Shown: positions 35,654 through 47,613 of the stretch, piece by piece
Layout of the letters: each line of letters opens with the position of its first letter
How positions within the stretch are numbered: the first letter of the stretch is position 1
Assembly (NCBI GenBank): GCA_023512835.1
Contig: JAKCVP010000343.1
Coordinates: 62,001-126,000 of the forward strand
DNA from: Taxillus chinensis
Lineage: Eukaryota; Streptophyta; Magnoliopsida; Santalales; Loranthaceae
Direction of reading: 5' to 3'
Length of the DNA: 64,000 nucleotides
Notes under the pieces: generated by a model
Told to the model about the DNA's origin: nothing
What the model saw: the letters and a program-made list of their open reading frames with translations, nothing else
The model's database searches: none
Position numbers and translations under genes: made by a program

Positions 35654-38421
35654 CTACAGGTCTTCGCTCCGAAAGACGCTAGCAGCACGGAGCCTTCTCA
35701 TTGCACCTGACCCTCTTTTCCGCCCTGCGCTGTCTGTCGCGCTGCCAGATCTTTGATGAGCGAGAAGGCTACCCAGGCCGTGCCAACTAGAGGATCGTTC
35801 AGCTGCTGTGGGCTCAGGCTCTCGTAGTGGTTCGGAGAAGATGCTTCGCGGTGTGTCAGTGATAGACTGTGTCGAGGCTCTGGCCTGCTCACGCCTTCGG
35901 CCAAGCCTAAACAAGTCCACCGAGGACGAGTTCAACGCATCAGATGGAGCATCTTTGAGGCTCGTTGCGCGGGACGGCGTCTTGCTCCTAGCATCCAAGG
36001 ATTCTGAAGTGCAAGTAGCGCTTTTCCGCTCAGGACTCCCCGTTTCGACTCCTCCCTTCTTCGTGCTCAGCTGCAATTCCTCCCGGGCTCTTGTGTTGCT
36101 CCGCCAGAGGTCCAGCCAGACACCCTCGCCTTTGACCTTGATGCTATTCCATTGCTGCCGACTTCTTGCCCTCAGTGTCTCCCATCGGCCATCGCTTCTT
36201 GTCTTCATAGAGTCCTACGCCTTCTCTCCACTGCGGCTGCTGTGAATGCTTTGAGCCGTCTCCTTCATGCTGCCTGCCCTGCTCCTGGGCCCCGCGACGT
36301 TACCCTCGCGAAGGATCTGTCTCACCAGAGTCTGATCTCCAATGTGTGCCACCAGGATCGTGTTATCCTTCTGTAAACCGTCCACCTGTCTTCGTAGTAT
36401 CTCATTCTCCCGCTCAATGGCTCGGACGCGCTCTTTCCACTCGTCTCGCTGGCCTTTTGCTCGCTTCAGCTCGTCCTTTTCCACGGCCTTTGACCGTTTC
36501 TCTTCGACTTTCTGCGCAAGCTTGTCACGCTTCTCCTCAATTTTGGCGATTTCCTTGAGATACTTTGCTTCTTGTTTCTCAAACTCCTTGGCTGCCTTCT
36601 CCGCCTTCGCCTGCTGATCTTTGGTCGCATCCTTGCGCTCTTCAGTACCAGAAGCCGCGGGATCGCGTTCAAGTTCTTCAATGGTCCGACGCTGCTCCTG
36701 GGCAGAGATTCGGACGGCGGCGATACGCGCATCGAGCTGCCGTCTCCTGTCAGTAGCCTTGATTAGATCCTTCTCAGCCATGTTGTTCGGCTTCCGCGTT
36801 TCGAGTTCTGCAAGAACAGAATCGACCCGTTGACTGGGTGCAGGGGTATCAGCAGCAAGCAGCTCGCTTGTGGCTCCACTCAAGTTGGAGTCTGCATGCT
36901 TGTGCCGCGTTCCATTACTTTGATCCTTTGCATAACAGTCAGAGGCACCCTGGACACTCGAATCTGCTTGGGCATGAGTCTCTGTCCGGTGGTCTGCGTG
37001 ATTGTCCGCGGTGCCAAAGGTGCGGTACGACGCATCGCTGATGTCTGAGCTGGAATCCGATGACACTCTTTCCAGCCCGCCATCACTAAAGTGGCCGAGA
37101 TAATTCGTAAAGGTCTCGCCAACCGCGTTGCGCAAAGATGTCAGGTACCCAGCGGGACCACCTCCATACGATGACGGAGTATTAGAGGGCTGGCGATGAT
37201 GCCCGGCTTGGCCTTCTTGGGATTGCTTTGCGTCAGCCGAGGAAGAGCCCACAGCAACTCCTGCGGCCAATGCGCCGGCCTCGCCGCTTGTAGCGTGGCT
37301 CGTCCCATCTTGGGCGTCTGATGTAGCAGCAGCTTTCTCTTGCTGCTGCCTCTCCTTGTCCATCTCTTCGTTGTCATAGGGCGGAACATCTCCCTGCTTG
37401 ATCGCCCAATTGATGAACTTGGGGACGTCACCCACAACGCTTCCCGGCGTACCCCGTTCAACCAAAAACTTGGGGATACCGCCACCAGGATCCGAGCGTG
37501 TGATCATGAGCCATTCTACCGGGTTCATCTCAGGATTGTCGGGGTATAGCGGTAGCTCACGGATAAGCTCAGCGGACTCGTAAGTGCCCTTGACGTAGCC
37601 CGAGCGATCAGGCGCATCGGGGTGTGTAGTAGGTCTACTAATGCACAGAAGAGAACGGCCTGGTTTCTTGTCCTCTGACGCTTTCGGTGCCGATGCAGGG
37701 GTAAGAGCCTGCTCTGTCGTGATGGCCAAGGTGACGAATTCCCGGGAAGTAGTAGGTCCAGGGAATGCCGACGACAGCTGATACACTAGGGAGCTGTTAG
37801 CAGGCAAAGCATAGAAAGAGATTCTCTTCGCCTTTTTTTTTCAAGACAAAAAAAAAACCGCCCACACGTACCTGATAGACCACCGACGCCTGGAACTGTT
37901 TTACTCTCAAGCATACGGTCAGCTGCAATGCCTCTGACTGCGCCAGCACCAGGTCCCCCTTTGACCTTGAGGCTGGTCAGAAATTCTCTCTGCATGCATC
38001 GTTTCCACCTCTCGAAGCCAAGTCCTTGATGAACACTTCGTCGCGCGAACCAAGCGCTCTGTCTGTCGTGTGCAGCATGCTTCCAGATAGACACACTGAG
38101 TGGATTCTCCTTGGCGGAGACCTTGAGTGGCTTGCCCCAAGCTTTGCTTAGCTCGGGCGATGCCTCCTGGGGCTCATAATCTTTCGGTATGGTGGATGGG
38201 TCAAGAAAGGTGTCATCTGCAGATTTGGCAGAGTTGGGCTCCTTGAGACTTTCTGGCTTGGTTACATCTTCAGAGTATATGCTCGGGAAGGAATTCAGTA
38301 GGAGCTCGGCGTGTCGAAATACGTCTCGTAGAAAGTTGTTAAGCTCGTCATCTGACGGCAGCTGTGAATACTCTAGATGACCCAAGCTCTCAAATCCTTG
38401 TTTGATCTCTTGTGAAGCCAT
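35654..38421 (-). CDS. DUF3074 (START-like) domain protein with coiled coil
   Basis: Conserved fungal protein of unknown function. Predicted exons (minus) are 38421-37872, 37785-36219 and 36170-35654, giving 877 residues. The N-terminal about 330 residues match the DUF3074 pattern, a helix-grip/START-like lipid-binding fold by family knowledge, with HDRQSAWFARRSVHQGLGFERWK and SGYVKGTYESAELIREL. A disordered Ser/Gly/Asp region follows, then a long charged coiled coil (about 480-640, rich in Lys, Glu, Arg). The 3' end is uncertain: the frame meets a TAG at 36217-36215, but the same frame then stays open for 184 codons with protein-like composition. A 48-nt GT-AG intron (36218-36171) spanning the TAG restores one continuous protein; otherwise the gene ends at 36215 with 705 residues. 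The first intron contains a T9/A10 inverted repeat. Confidence 0.82.
37833..37857. repeat. T9-A10 inverted repeat in intron 1 of the DUF3074 gene
   Basis: Nine T (37833-37841), a six-base spacer, then ten A (37848-37857). In the transcript this can fold into an A-U hairpin between the 5' splice site and the branch point. Confidence 0.9.
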
Positions 38422-40094
38422 GACCCAGGGTGCGAGGAAAGATGCAATGTAGCACGCGACACGGGAACGGGAGGTGGGTCGAAGAGCCAGGCAGACGTTG
38501 CGAAGACGAGGATTGTGAACGAAGTCAGAGATTTGGATGCGCAAACGCAGGCGGAAACGGGAATGGAGGTTTTAGCAAACAAGAATGAACTTAGGGCATG
38601 CTGAGGTATAAGGAATAGGCAGTAGAGAAGAGAAGCATCTTGTACTCTATGGTATGAAGGTGTCATACAAGGCGGCCGGATCTGGCGGTCCCAAGTGACG
38701 TACCTGACTGACCTGGTCGACGTCCATCGGACTTTGCTGCTTATCGATTAACTAGAGCCAAGTGCACGGCACATCAGTAACCTTATTGGGCATCAAGCCG
38801 TGCAAGCCTATGCTTTACCCCTCAATTCTCCATGCTCCACACGCGTCGAGGACCGTTCTAGACTGCTGGAGACCGCATGCCCGCGCTTCAGTATCCTCTA
38901 CTAGGGCAGCTCAGCTTTATCAGACCAGGTGCACCACTACAAGAGCACGACAATCACCGCAAAGGCGCAACAGACAAGCATTTGACAAATTATCGATATT
39001 CAATGCAGACATCAAGCCCGACTAGTGCTGAGAGAGCCCTAGGTTCCGAACCTGTCCAGCGACCTTGCGCTTGAGATGGACTTCTTCTGGCCCTGCCAGA
39101 ATGGAGCGGCTGTGCCCCAAAGTCGAGCTGTGTTGATGGCATTCCTCCTGCGCACGGTCTCGATTGAGCCTTCACTCACGCCTGGTCCGTCTCATCTCGG
39201 CTTTGGACTTGAGACGATGCCTGACTAGCAGGTACTCTATCGTCCCGTCATCCGCGAAGCCCAACCGCCGCAGGCGTCGTGTGCTTCTTACCAAAATGTG
39301 ACCCTCCAGACACGAGTTACTAACTTCAATCGATACCTGCGCGAAGTACACCCCATCAACCATCACTGACCTAGATTATCAGAGGTGCAGAACCAGCTGC
39401 AAATCCTCCTCTTGCGTATGTTCAACCCTGCGCCTTCTCCAGCTGATGCAACATTCCAGTGTCGCATCAGGAGGCAAGCCTCGGAGACCAGTCCGAGAAC
39501 AGGTGTTGCCAAACCAGTTGGTTCCTCATCCACATCAAGTGAATTATCGTTGAACACGAAAGAAAACAAACTTCTCCCAATCCGTGGTGCCGTGGGGCTT
39601 CCGGTGTATAAAAAAAAAAGCAGCGCGATAAATCGAATATCCAAAGAGGGGGGTGAAAGGAAAATAAGGAGAACGCCGTTCCATATGTTGATGCCGCTGG
39701 CTTGCCGCTGAAAAAGATGAACGAGAGGAGAGCAATTTTTTGCAAAGGCCGGGTTCCCTGTATGCACGGACCACTGTCGGTCCAGTGATGGCTGTCTGAA
39801 AATTGATAAAACACCCAGAACGCACTCGCTTGCTGAAAAAGTCAGGTGGATATAAATGGCTCATTAAGCTCCAGAGGGTATATCGAGGCGTCACATCCGT
39901 AGAGTCGTGAGATCGCTGATGCCAAAGGTTTGAAAGCGCACACAAAGTGGTTGATGTTGGAGAAGTGGTCAAGTGCCAGATGTCGTTTGCGCTGTTGCCG
40001 TTGGAGGCCGTGTCGATGCAGGCTGGTGACGCTCCCACCAAGGTCGACTATCCGGCACGGCCGGGGCCGTAGGAAGTCGCCGAGTCGGGGGCAG
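38422..40094. other. 1.7-kb intergenic region
   Basis: Promoter of the DUF3074 gene on the left and 3' flank of the 40095-41201 gene on the right. A minus-strand ATG frame at 39172-39363 (63 codons, basic, ending RTRRE) looks somewhat protein-like but no exon partner is evident. A run of nine A occurs near 39611. No gene is called. Confidence 0.4.
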
Positions 40095-41201
40095 TCAGGT
40101 CGAGATCGGATACTGCTGCTGGTGCTGATGCAGGAAGTCGTTGTAGCCAGAGCCCCAAGGCAAGCCTCCGCCCATATTGTTGTAAGAAGTTCCATACATG
40201 CTATTGCCAGCGCTAGAATTGCACTGCTGAGCTATCAGGCTCGGCATTGGCAGATTCTGCAGTGACGGCACGCTAGGAGCGGTACTGTAATATGGGCCTA
40301 CGGGCGTGGCCATGGTGCAATGGTCAAACTCTGACGGCGAGGAGGGTGCTGGCGAGTGGCTCTCCTGGAACACAGGCTGCGACCAGGCCGAAGACGCAAT
40401 GGACTCGGTGGCGCTGGATGTTGGACTAGGAGAGTTGGAGCCGAGCATCCTCCAGGGTTCAGCAGGCGGGGCGAGCTGTGGCGGCGAAGCAGCAATGGGC
40501 GATTGCCACCATTGGTTGGCATTGGGATGGGCGTGCATCATTGGGTTGTGAACGACGTCGACGATCCTGGGAGGGGGCGGGAGCAGAGGCAAGAACAAGC
40601 CGAGAACGGCGTTCTTCACCTCGTCACTCCGACCCTCCAAGAGTTCGCCTGCGCCGTCTTCTTCCAGACCTTCGAGCGCGCGCACATTGGTGCGATAGAC
40701 GTAGCGGTTGACAGACTGTCGAAATTCCTCTCTGAGCTTCTTGAGCTGGTCCTCTTTGTCGGGCCAGTCCCAGGTGCTTGCGGCGGTGTCGACGGAGTAG
40801 ATGTCGGTGTGATATTGGATCAGGGCGTCGATGCTATCTTGGGTGAGCTTGAATGCGATCTCATGGGCCGAGACCATGTCGACATGGACGACATAGCCCT
40901 CAATGTGCAGCATCTGGTAGTTGATGATTGCCTCTACCAGAGGGTTTCCGTCCTTGCGCAGGTCCGCATCCGGTAGGTTGGGAACCATCAGGGAAGCCAA
41001 GGACCATATCGCGGAGGGGCCGGAAAGGGTTTCTGTGAGGCATCGGGACTGCTGGGTGACGCTGTTGAGGGGGCGCTTGATGCGATTCACGCGCTTGAGT
41101 GTTTCAGTAAGCCATTTCTCCACTCGCGTATTCAGAACGATGGTTGGGTCTGCGCGAGGAGCAAATGCGGCTGCAGAGGCGGGCAGCAAAGCCAGCGGCA
41201 T
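40095..41201 (-). CDS. hypothetical protein, Pro/Ser-rich C-terminus
   Basis: Single-exon frame of 368 residues from the ATG at 41201 (an upstream in-frame GTG is ignored). Not recognised. Residues 1-185 look globular and helical: an N-terminal hydrophobic Ala/Leu stretch (about residues 1-14, which could be a weak signal or targeting segment), then VEKWLTETLKRVNRIKRPLN, a Leu/Ile-rich middle, and an acidic helix ending in EVKNAVLGLFLPLLPPPP. From about residue 190 it is disordered, rich in Pro, Ser, Asn, Gln, Tyr and Met, of the kind seen in fungal regulators and RNA-associated proteins. The 1.8-kb upstream space would suit a developmentally controlled gene, but that is only inference. Overlapping plus-strand frames are judged to be shadows. 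Confidence 0.72.
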   Translation of the reverse strand: MPLALLPASAAAFAPRADPTIVLNTRVEKWLTETLKRVNRIKRPLNSVTQQSRCLTETLSGPSAIWSLASLMVPNLPDADLRKDGNPLVEAIINYQMLHIEGYVVHVDMVSAHEIAFKLTQDSIDALIQYHTDIYSVDTAASTWDWPDKEDQLKKLREEFRQSVNRYVYRTNVRALEGLEEDGAGELLEGRSDEVKNAVLGLFLPLLPPPPRIVDVVHNPMMHAHPNANQWWQSPIAASPPQLAPPAEPWRMLGSNSPSPTSSATESIASSAWSQPVFQESHSPAPSSPSEFDHCTMATPVGPYYSTAPSVPSLQNLPMPSLIAQQCNSSAGNSMYGTSYNNMGGGLPWGSGYNDFLHQHQQQYPIST

Positions 41202-43048
41202 GATCACGTATTCTCAAAATGCGTGATGGTGGAACGAAGGAGGGGGGGCTCGGAGGCCCAACGGGGTAGGGAAGCGAAAAGAAAAGGTTGGTGAAATTTG
41301 GAAAGCTAATGATTGACGAGCGCTGAGGACAGCGGATGGGGCGGTAAGCAAGTAAAATCGTGAAGTTGCGTAGACGGGCGTTGGCGGCGAGAGCGGGAAG
41401 TAGGGGTGTGTGGAGGGGGGGCGGAGTCTGAGGGAGGTGAAGTGAAGGAAGGTGGTGGTTGAGGATGAGAAGAGGGCGGCGCAAGGGAGTGTAAGGTATA
41501 TGGGAGTGGGGAGCAGTGGGATGGCACGGGCATGGAGGGTGCAGAAGTGGCGGGCTAGAGTTGCGGGTGAAATATGCAGCTAAAACAGTGCGGTGTCTGT
41601 CGCGCATACTCGGCACTGCGGTGGTGCTATTGCTCGTGTTCCATGGGATGCAATGTGACGGCATTCTCGGGGTGGCCTTGCTGGCACTGGCGCTGCAGAG
41701 GGGAGGCACAGGATGCAGGGAGTTGGAGGGACTGGCGAAGCTGCGTGGAGAGGGTGGTGCGACGAGGAGTGCTGAAGATGCTTCGCTCGCGCGTCTTCGC
41801 CGTCGCTGGGAGGCTGCCCTGTCTCGCGCGCGCTCTCGCTCTCTCGCGCCTTGCCCATTTGCCATCTGACACGGCGACTAGGAGCCTACGCGAGCCTGGC
41901 GAGCTGGACGAGCCGATCTGGGGCAAGGCAGGCAGGAGATGGAGGAGCAAAAGGGCAGCTGGCCGCTCGGATTGGCCGTGGGTTAAAAGAGACCTGGGCG
42001 AATCAGCGGACAGAGAGGCCATCAGAGGTCGGAGAGTGGGTCTGCGAGAAACGGCGGCTGGGCCTGATCGGGCAAGGCGGCTGGGGCCTCTGGGAGCATC
42101 GTCTGAGGGCGGGTCAGGTGTGCTTCACGGTCGACACCCACGCCTGCCTCGATGTTGGACGCTCCAAGTCGCTTGCTTGCTTCAACATCATCCCAAGAGC
42201 CACCACCCACCCAATGCTCTTCCACCATTTGCCCCCGGTCTTCGCAGCTTGTGCCCTGCCCCGCCCCGGCGGCCGCCGACGAGCGTGCGTGCATGGGACC
42301 CACAACGCTGCTGCTGAGGCGGTGCAGCGTGGCGGTGTCTGCAGGGCAGCTGATAGACTTCACGCTCGTGCGAAACCTTTTGTCCCATCTTGTCAAATTC
42401 TTTGCCCACGCACCCACGGTCCTTCCGATGCAGCTATGACGGCCAGTCTCGGGATCTGCAGCTCCAGCACCACGCTGTCCTTGTCAGCTGGCCCTCTCTT
42501 CTCCGACGTCCGCGCGAGGTGATGCTGCACCTACATGCACGCCGCCACTACACACAGTACACCCAGTTGCACTGAATCTACCAGCGTCGCACTAGCCATC
42601 GCCCATGCCGATACCTTGCTCTGTGCTTATTTTCGTTCGACTGCCGCTGCGCATCACTCGGGAGGCCCGAAGAGACTATTACGGCCGCCTACTTTGCACA
42701 TTTCCTCCTTTGCCACCAAGCGCTGTTGCTGCGCGCACTCAGTCTGGAAAGGAGAGCACAGGACAAGCCCTTCCACGAAAGAGAGCGCCGACGCAAAGTC
42801 ACTGTCGGCCGAGCGTTTCAGGTACCTGCTCGCGCCCTCGTCGCCTCCACTCGATCTCATTCGCCCTTGCACGCCAGCTCTCAGCTACTCCCGTCGTTTC
42901 ATGCCCAACCCTGCACAAAGAGCACGAAGCTTGCCGGAACCAGTATATTTTTTCTCACTCAAGCACGAGGCATATTGATCTCCTGACCTTTGCATTATAC
43001 ATGGTAATTACTCAATGCCGTAATCTCGTGCTGCTGAGGCTTCTCTTT
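41202..43048. other. 1.8-kb GC-rich intergenic region
   Basis: Between the 5' end of the 40095-41201 gene and the 3' end of the large BAR-PH-VASt gene. Long overlapping frames occur on both strands (for example 41851-42522 plus and 41104-41865 minus), which is expected in GC-rich DNA with few stops; none shows a recognisable domain, so no gene is called. Confidence 0.5.
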
Positions 43049-46000
43049 CTACAGTCCCCCAGCCAGTCCTTTGCGCTCTCGCCGACAACTTCCGCAATAG
43101 TCCTCGTACCATTGATCCAGCATCTGCTTGCGCTCGTCGTTGATCTGTGTCGCCTCGTGCCGACCCGCCCTCTCCAGGATGCGTCCGACTCTCTGGCATC
43201 TGACATTCTCATCCAGTAGCCAATTCTCCCACTCTGCCCGTATCGCCTCTCGTTCCACTCGATTGACTAGTCTCAGCGCCACCAGGAGGTCGTGCCGCTG
43301 CGTCGCTAAGCTCAGTCGATGCGCCGTCAGCCGCCTCGCCGTGCTACTTGTCGATTGGGACGTGAAGGCGTTTGGTTGAAACCTCCCCTTGTTGCCCCGC
43401 TTGGCTCCTGTAGACGTTGCATTGCCTCCATCAGGGCCGGATAGAACGCTGAATTCCTCGTCCGTCTTGCTCAGAAGCGCGGCAAACGTGGCCGCGCAGT
43501 TGCTCTGGTTGCCCGAATTCCATGGCGCATCAATTAGTGAATTAGTAAAGACTGTAGGGAGATCCTTGAGGTAGATGGCTCTCGCCATATGCGCATCTGG
43601 CCTTACGCCGACCTTTCTCATAAAACGAGCCGCTGATCTGTCCGACCACCACTCCTTCACCACCGCCGTTCCCGTAAGTAGCTGCGTGAAACACACAAAA
43701 GCGAGTAGCGATAAGAGAATCGTATGCGCCGAGAATGCCTTGAGCGCGGCCTTGCTGAGTCCAATCAGAGACATTAGAATGGTGCTGGCGGCACTCATGG
43801 CAAATGACTTTAGGTTTTCGCCAGCAATGCCCACCAGCGTGTGCTTGGTGACGCTAAAGCGTGATGAACGGGGAAGCAAAGCTTCATCGTCTGCCGCTAC
43901 AATCGATGCAGCTTCGGTTTGGCGTCCAAAATGGCCAAAGACTTGCACAGCCTTCTTCGTTGTGAAACCTGGCCCTAGTCGCGATACTTGATCTGCAACA
44001 ATCTCCGCCGTTTGCATGGCATCAACATGAAGATCATCAAAGGCGCGTCGCTCAATCATTTTGCGTGACAGCACCGGCGGCCGGGACCAGATGACGTTGG
44101 TCCAGATGGCCAACTTTGCTCGGGACTTGGCCTCGTGCGTAATGACAATTTTGCTGAGTAGCCGGAAATGATCGGGATAGGGCAAATGCCACGGTGCTCG
44201 AGAATCTGTCACCACGTAGCACAGGTGATCATTCGAAAATTCAATGGCTTGCGTGTCCGTAATGGTCAGCGTCTTGGGTCGCTGGAATGTATCAGTAGAT
44301 TCAACCACGTAGGTGAATGATCGGTGGAAAAGATTGTCCATCTCCCACGGGGATTGTGTAATGTTCTTCGCTCGCCGTGCACGGTAGAGAAGTTGGTAAA
44401 GAGCGGATAGATCGCCGAACATGATATGAAAGAGCGCTTTTGCTGACACGTTGAATACTCGTTCGACAGCTTGGTGTGTGACTTGCGTTGGCGTGTAGTG
44501 CACTGCGTGCGCGGGGAGACGAAATCGGGTGGGCTCGCTGTCTCCGGGTGTCGCAGCATCTGCGCCGTAAGGACTGCGATCCACCCTTACGGAGACGTCT
44601 CGCTTGAGTGAGGTGGAACCACCCTTTTGATAGAAGGACGATGCGACATCCTCCCACCCGGACGAATGAGGAGATGACTGTTCAGCATCATCTGAGAATT
44701 GAACCGACTCAAAAGACAGCAATCTTTGGACGACCTGATCAAGCGCATCTGGCTCTTCAGAGCAAGCGTTGTCAACAAGATAGTCAATGCGCCTCTTCAG
44801 CAATCTGACAGACTCGAGGAATGATTTGATGGTGATGAGCGACGGGTCTTCCCGTTCAGATTTGGGCCGTATGGCAATTTGAAGCACATCGTAATCCTGG
44901 TAAGTCGACGTCGAGATCTCCAAAACAGACTCTAGTTCAAATCCGACTACAAGGACAAGGCCCAGATGGTGACTGTAGAAGTAGATGCCCTTCGTGGTAA
45001 CATAGGCACGACCCGGAAGATCTTGAGTGTCATTCAAAGACCAAGATACACGAGCGACAAGGACAACTCTTTCCTCGACTGATACGTCAGGAAAGAGTAA
45101 GCGGAATTGCGCATCGTGAGCCCTCAACGGGAGCGGATACTTGGGAGGGTAGTCGCTACTACCGGCCGCCGTGGATGCAGCGTGTGCGCGAGATGCTTGA
45201 TCGTGCATATTAACTGATTTGCGGTGAGGCATAGCAGTGGACGTCGTGTTCTCATCATCACTCTGTATCTGTTCGGGCTCTGCGCTCAGCAGCGGCCTTT
45301 CCAAAGGATCTGGCGGATCTGAAAATCGCCGCTCGCGCTCTTCCATAGGCGTCAACACAGGCTTGCTATCTTGTCTTGGTCCCGTCTCTCCACGTTCAAG
45401 CCGCGTAAGGTAGCCATAATTGACAGCGCCCCAGTGATTGGCGAGGAGTCCGCCCGGGAGGTTACCGCTAGAGCCATTGACAGCTTGCAATGCGTTTGGC
45501 TTCTCCATGCCTATCATGATCGCCGTCTTACTCAGGCTCGTCGGTGCGGGGGGCATGACAAGCGTATCAGGTGCTAGCGAGATGGATCCGATGCGGCTTG
45601 CAGAGGCTGATCTTTGGTGTGCCTGAGGCGCTACGTTTGCACCGGCAGGTCCCAAGATCGTTCCGTGGCTAGCTGAGATTAAGCTGGCGATACCGCCGCC
45701 CGGAGGCTGAACACTGCCCTTGCTGACCTGCGCCGAAGCTGTGCCTTTGCGATGGAGGTCAAGCTTCTGCATGATCCTCGCCGCATGGTCACGGCTGCGC
45801 TCGCCTTCTTCGCGAGCGGCGCTCTCCTTTCGTGACGGATCGGCTGCTGCTCTCGACTGCAGTACGCTAGCATCGGCCTCTGGAATGATTGAGATTGTCG
45901 AAGGCCCGTCATCGTCTTTGTCTTGCGACTTGACGGCAAATTCAGGCGCAAGAGCTGGGCTGATTGCAAAGGCAGCATCAGTGCCAGAGTGTGGGAGTAG

Positions 46001-47332
46001 CTCTGTCGTGGCAGGCTCCTCAATGGCCTGTCGCTTCGCCTTCTCAAATACGGCAATCCAGTCGGTGAGTTCCTCTTGGGTTTCTGCTTGCAGCAGCATT
46101 CCGGTGTCACTAGTCTTGATCTCGAAGCAGAAGCGTCGGTCTTCTTTGAAAGCCGGCCGCACGCCACACAGCAAAACTCCTATCTTTTCACTCTCCTCAA
46201 CTGCACCAGAAGCGTCATTGGGTAGTAGGTAGCCAAAGATACCGTTTCTCACAAAGAACCATCGTCGTACCCAGACGTATCTTGCGGGTCTTCCTGCAAT
46301 GATTCGCTGCAAGAGCCAACCCTGTTTCTGGAGTGGACCAGGTGCAGATTCTCCTTGGGCAGTCGGCGGTCGCTGGCCAAGATAGGCTACTGTTGACAGT
46401 GCGTACGAGTCGAGGTCGCGCGCGGGCCGTGTCGAGTCGACCGTAGCTGTCTCCATCTCCTTGCGGGCCATGAGCAACTCCCTTCGCAGAACCCTCTCAT
46501 TAGCGGCTAGGTCTTTTCCCCAGCTTCTGATTCTATTGATTTCTTTGCCAATCTTCCTAGTCTGATCGATGGTGCCCGCCCTTATATCTGCAACTCGTAG
46601 CCATTGGTCTGAGAATACTTTAATAATTAGAGTGTCCAAGGCAAGCCTGAGCTGTGGTCCGAGTACGCAAACATCCATAGATGACTTGATGTAGGCGCGA
46701 CGTGCTTCGAATAATTGAAAGGCATCCTCTCGCAGTGAGGATGGCTCCTTGTTCTTGCCTTGTCCAAGATAGCGCAGGAGCGCCTGGTCGTAGTTTCTTT
46801 GAAGGTGTTCCATGCCCCTCTTGGCTTCACGGTACGGACGTACCTGAGTGTTCAAGAAGTCGCGGATTGGTTCCACAACATATGGGTGTAGCCCTCGAAT
46901 AGCCTGGGTGGTTTGCGCCATAAATGCCTTTCCGCCCTCGTTGTATGCCTTGAGAGCTCGGAGACTGTAGTCATGATCGAGGGCAGCCTCACTGAAATGG
47001 CTGGGAGGAGCTGTATGCGCAAAGAAGGTATTCAGCAAGCTGTCGAGGACTGACGCTTCCTGTGACAGCCTGCTTGCATGCTTGACAATGCCATCGAGCC
47101 ATCGTTCGACCGCGTCGACCTGGTCTGAGAAGTGAATGACGGTTGCTCGGAAAGTAGGGGAGTCGAGAGAAGCTTCCTTGAGACCGACGGGACTAGGTCT
47201 TGTCAGTGAAATGTTCCGCTATTTTTGTTGTGAGCATGCAGCTCACATTAAGCTGAATGGTTTGGTGACGGGGATGAGGGTCGGCTGCGGCTCATTGCGA
47301 CGTGCTGACGCCAGCTCATCGTCTGATGCCAT
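43049..47332 (-). CDS. BAR-PH-VASt membrane-contact protein (Sip3/Lam1-Lam3-like)
   Basis: Likely sterol/lipid-transfer protein at ER-plasma-membrane contacts. Predicted exons (minus) are 47332-47247 and 47198-43049, giving 1,411 residues. The 48-nt intron is chosen because joining LIPVTKPFSL to PSPVGLKEASLDSPTFRA closes the frame and gives the usual family start. Visible in order: an N-terminal BAR-like helical domain (about 30-270), a PH domain (about 315-410, with GWLLQR and VRRWFFVRNGIFGYL), a disordered Ser/Ala/Gln region, a GRAM-like segment (RAYVTTKGIYFYSHHLG, about 700-770), a VASt/StARkin domain (about 920-1110, with FNVSAKALFHIMFG), and a C-terminal hydrophobic pair (about 1150-1200) anchoring it in the ER. 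This order is that of yeast Sip3/Lam3 and Ysp1/Lam1. It is head to head with KRI1, with 281 bp between start codons. Confidence 0.92.
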
Positions 47333-47613
47333 GTCTGTCTCTTGAGGCTATGGAACTGCAGCCATTGCGCTCCTGGATGTATGCAGGCCGACGGGCGCGT
47401 CGGTAATGGGGTAGATGCAACGACAGTGTGTTCAAGTGGTGCGCCTGGAACGTTTGGCTGCAGTGTTGCGCCGCGTACGTCGTTTCTGGGAGAGCGACTA
47501 CCGTGGCTAGCGCGAGTGCGGAGACTCTTGGGTGCCGATCCAGAACTTTTTTTCCTTCCGCGCAAACTTTACACTGCACTTGCTCGCGTCTCACACCGCA
47601 CACACAAAACGAA
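47333..47613. promoter_or_regulatory. 281-bp bidirectional promoter region
   Basis: Separates the start codons of the divergent Sip3/Lam-like and KRI1 genes, so core promoters and leaders of both must lie here or overlap. No TATA box is obvious. Confidence 0.7.

Noticed and set aside
40356..40976. 206-codon plus-strand frame opposite the 40095-41201 gene
   Set aside because: The minus-strand frame is longer, starts with ATG and has more protein-like composition; this one is taken as its shadow.
41851..42522. 223-codon plus-strand frame in the GC-rich intergenic region
   Set aside because: Long frames are expected on both strands in stop-poor GC-rich DNA; overlapping alternatives exist and no domain or splice context supports it.
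47199..47246. Shorter 28-nt intron ending at AAAATAG in the Sip3/Lam-like gene
   Set aside because: Too short for a spliceosomal intron and it breaks the frame; the 48-nt version with a CTGAC branch site and an ACAAG acceptor keeps it.
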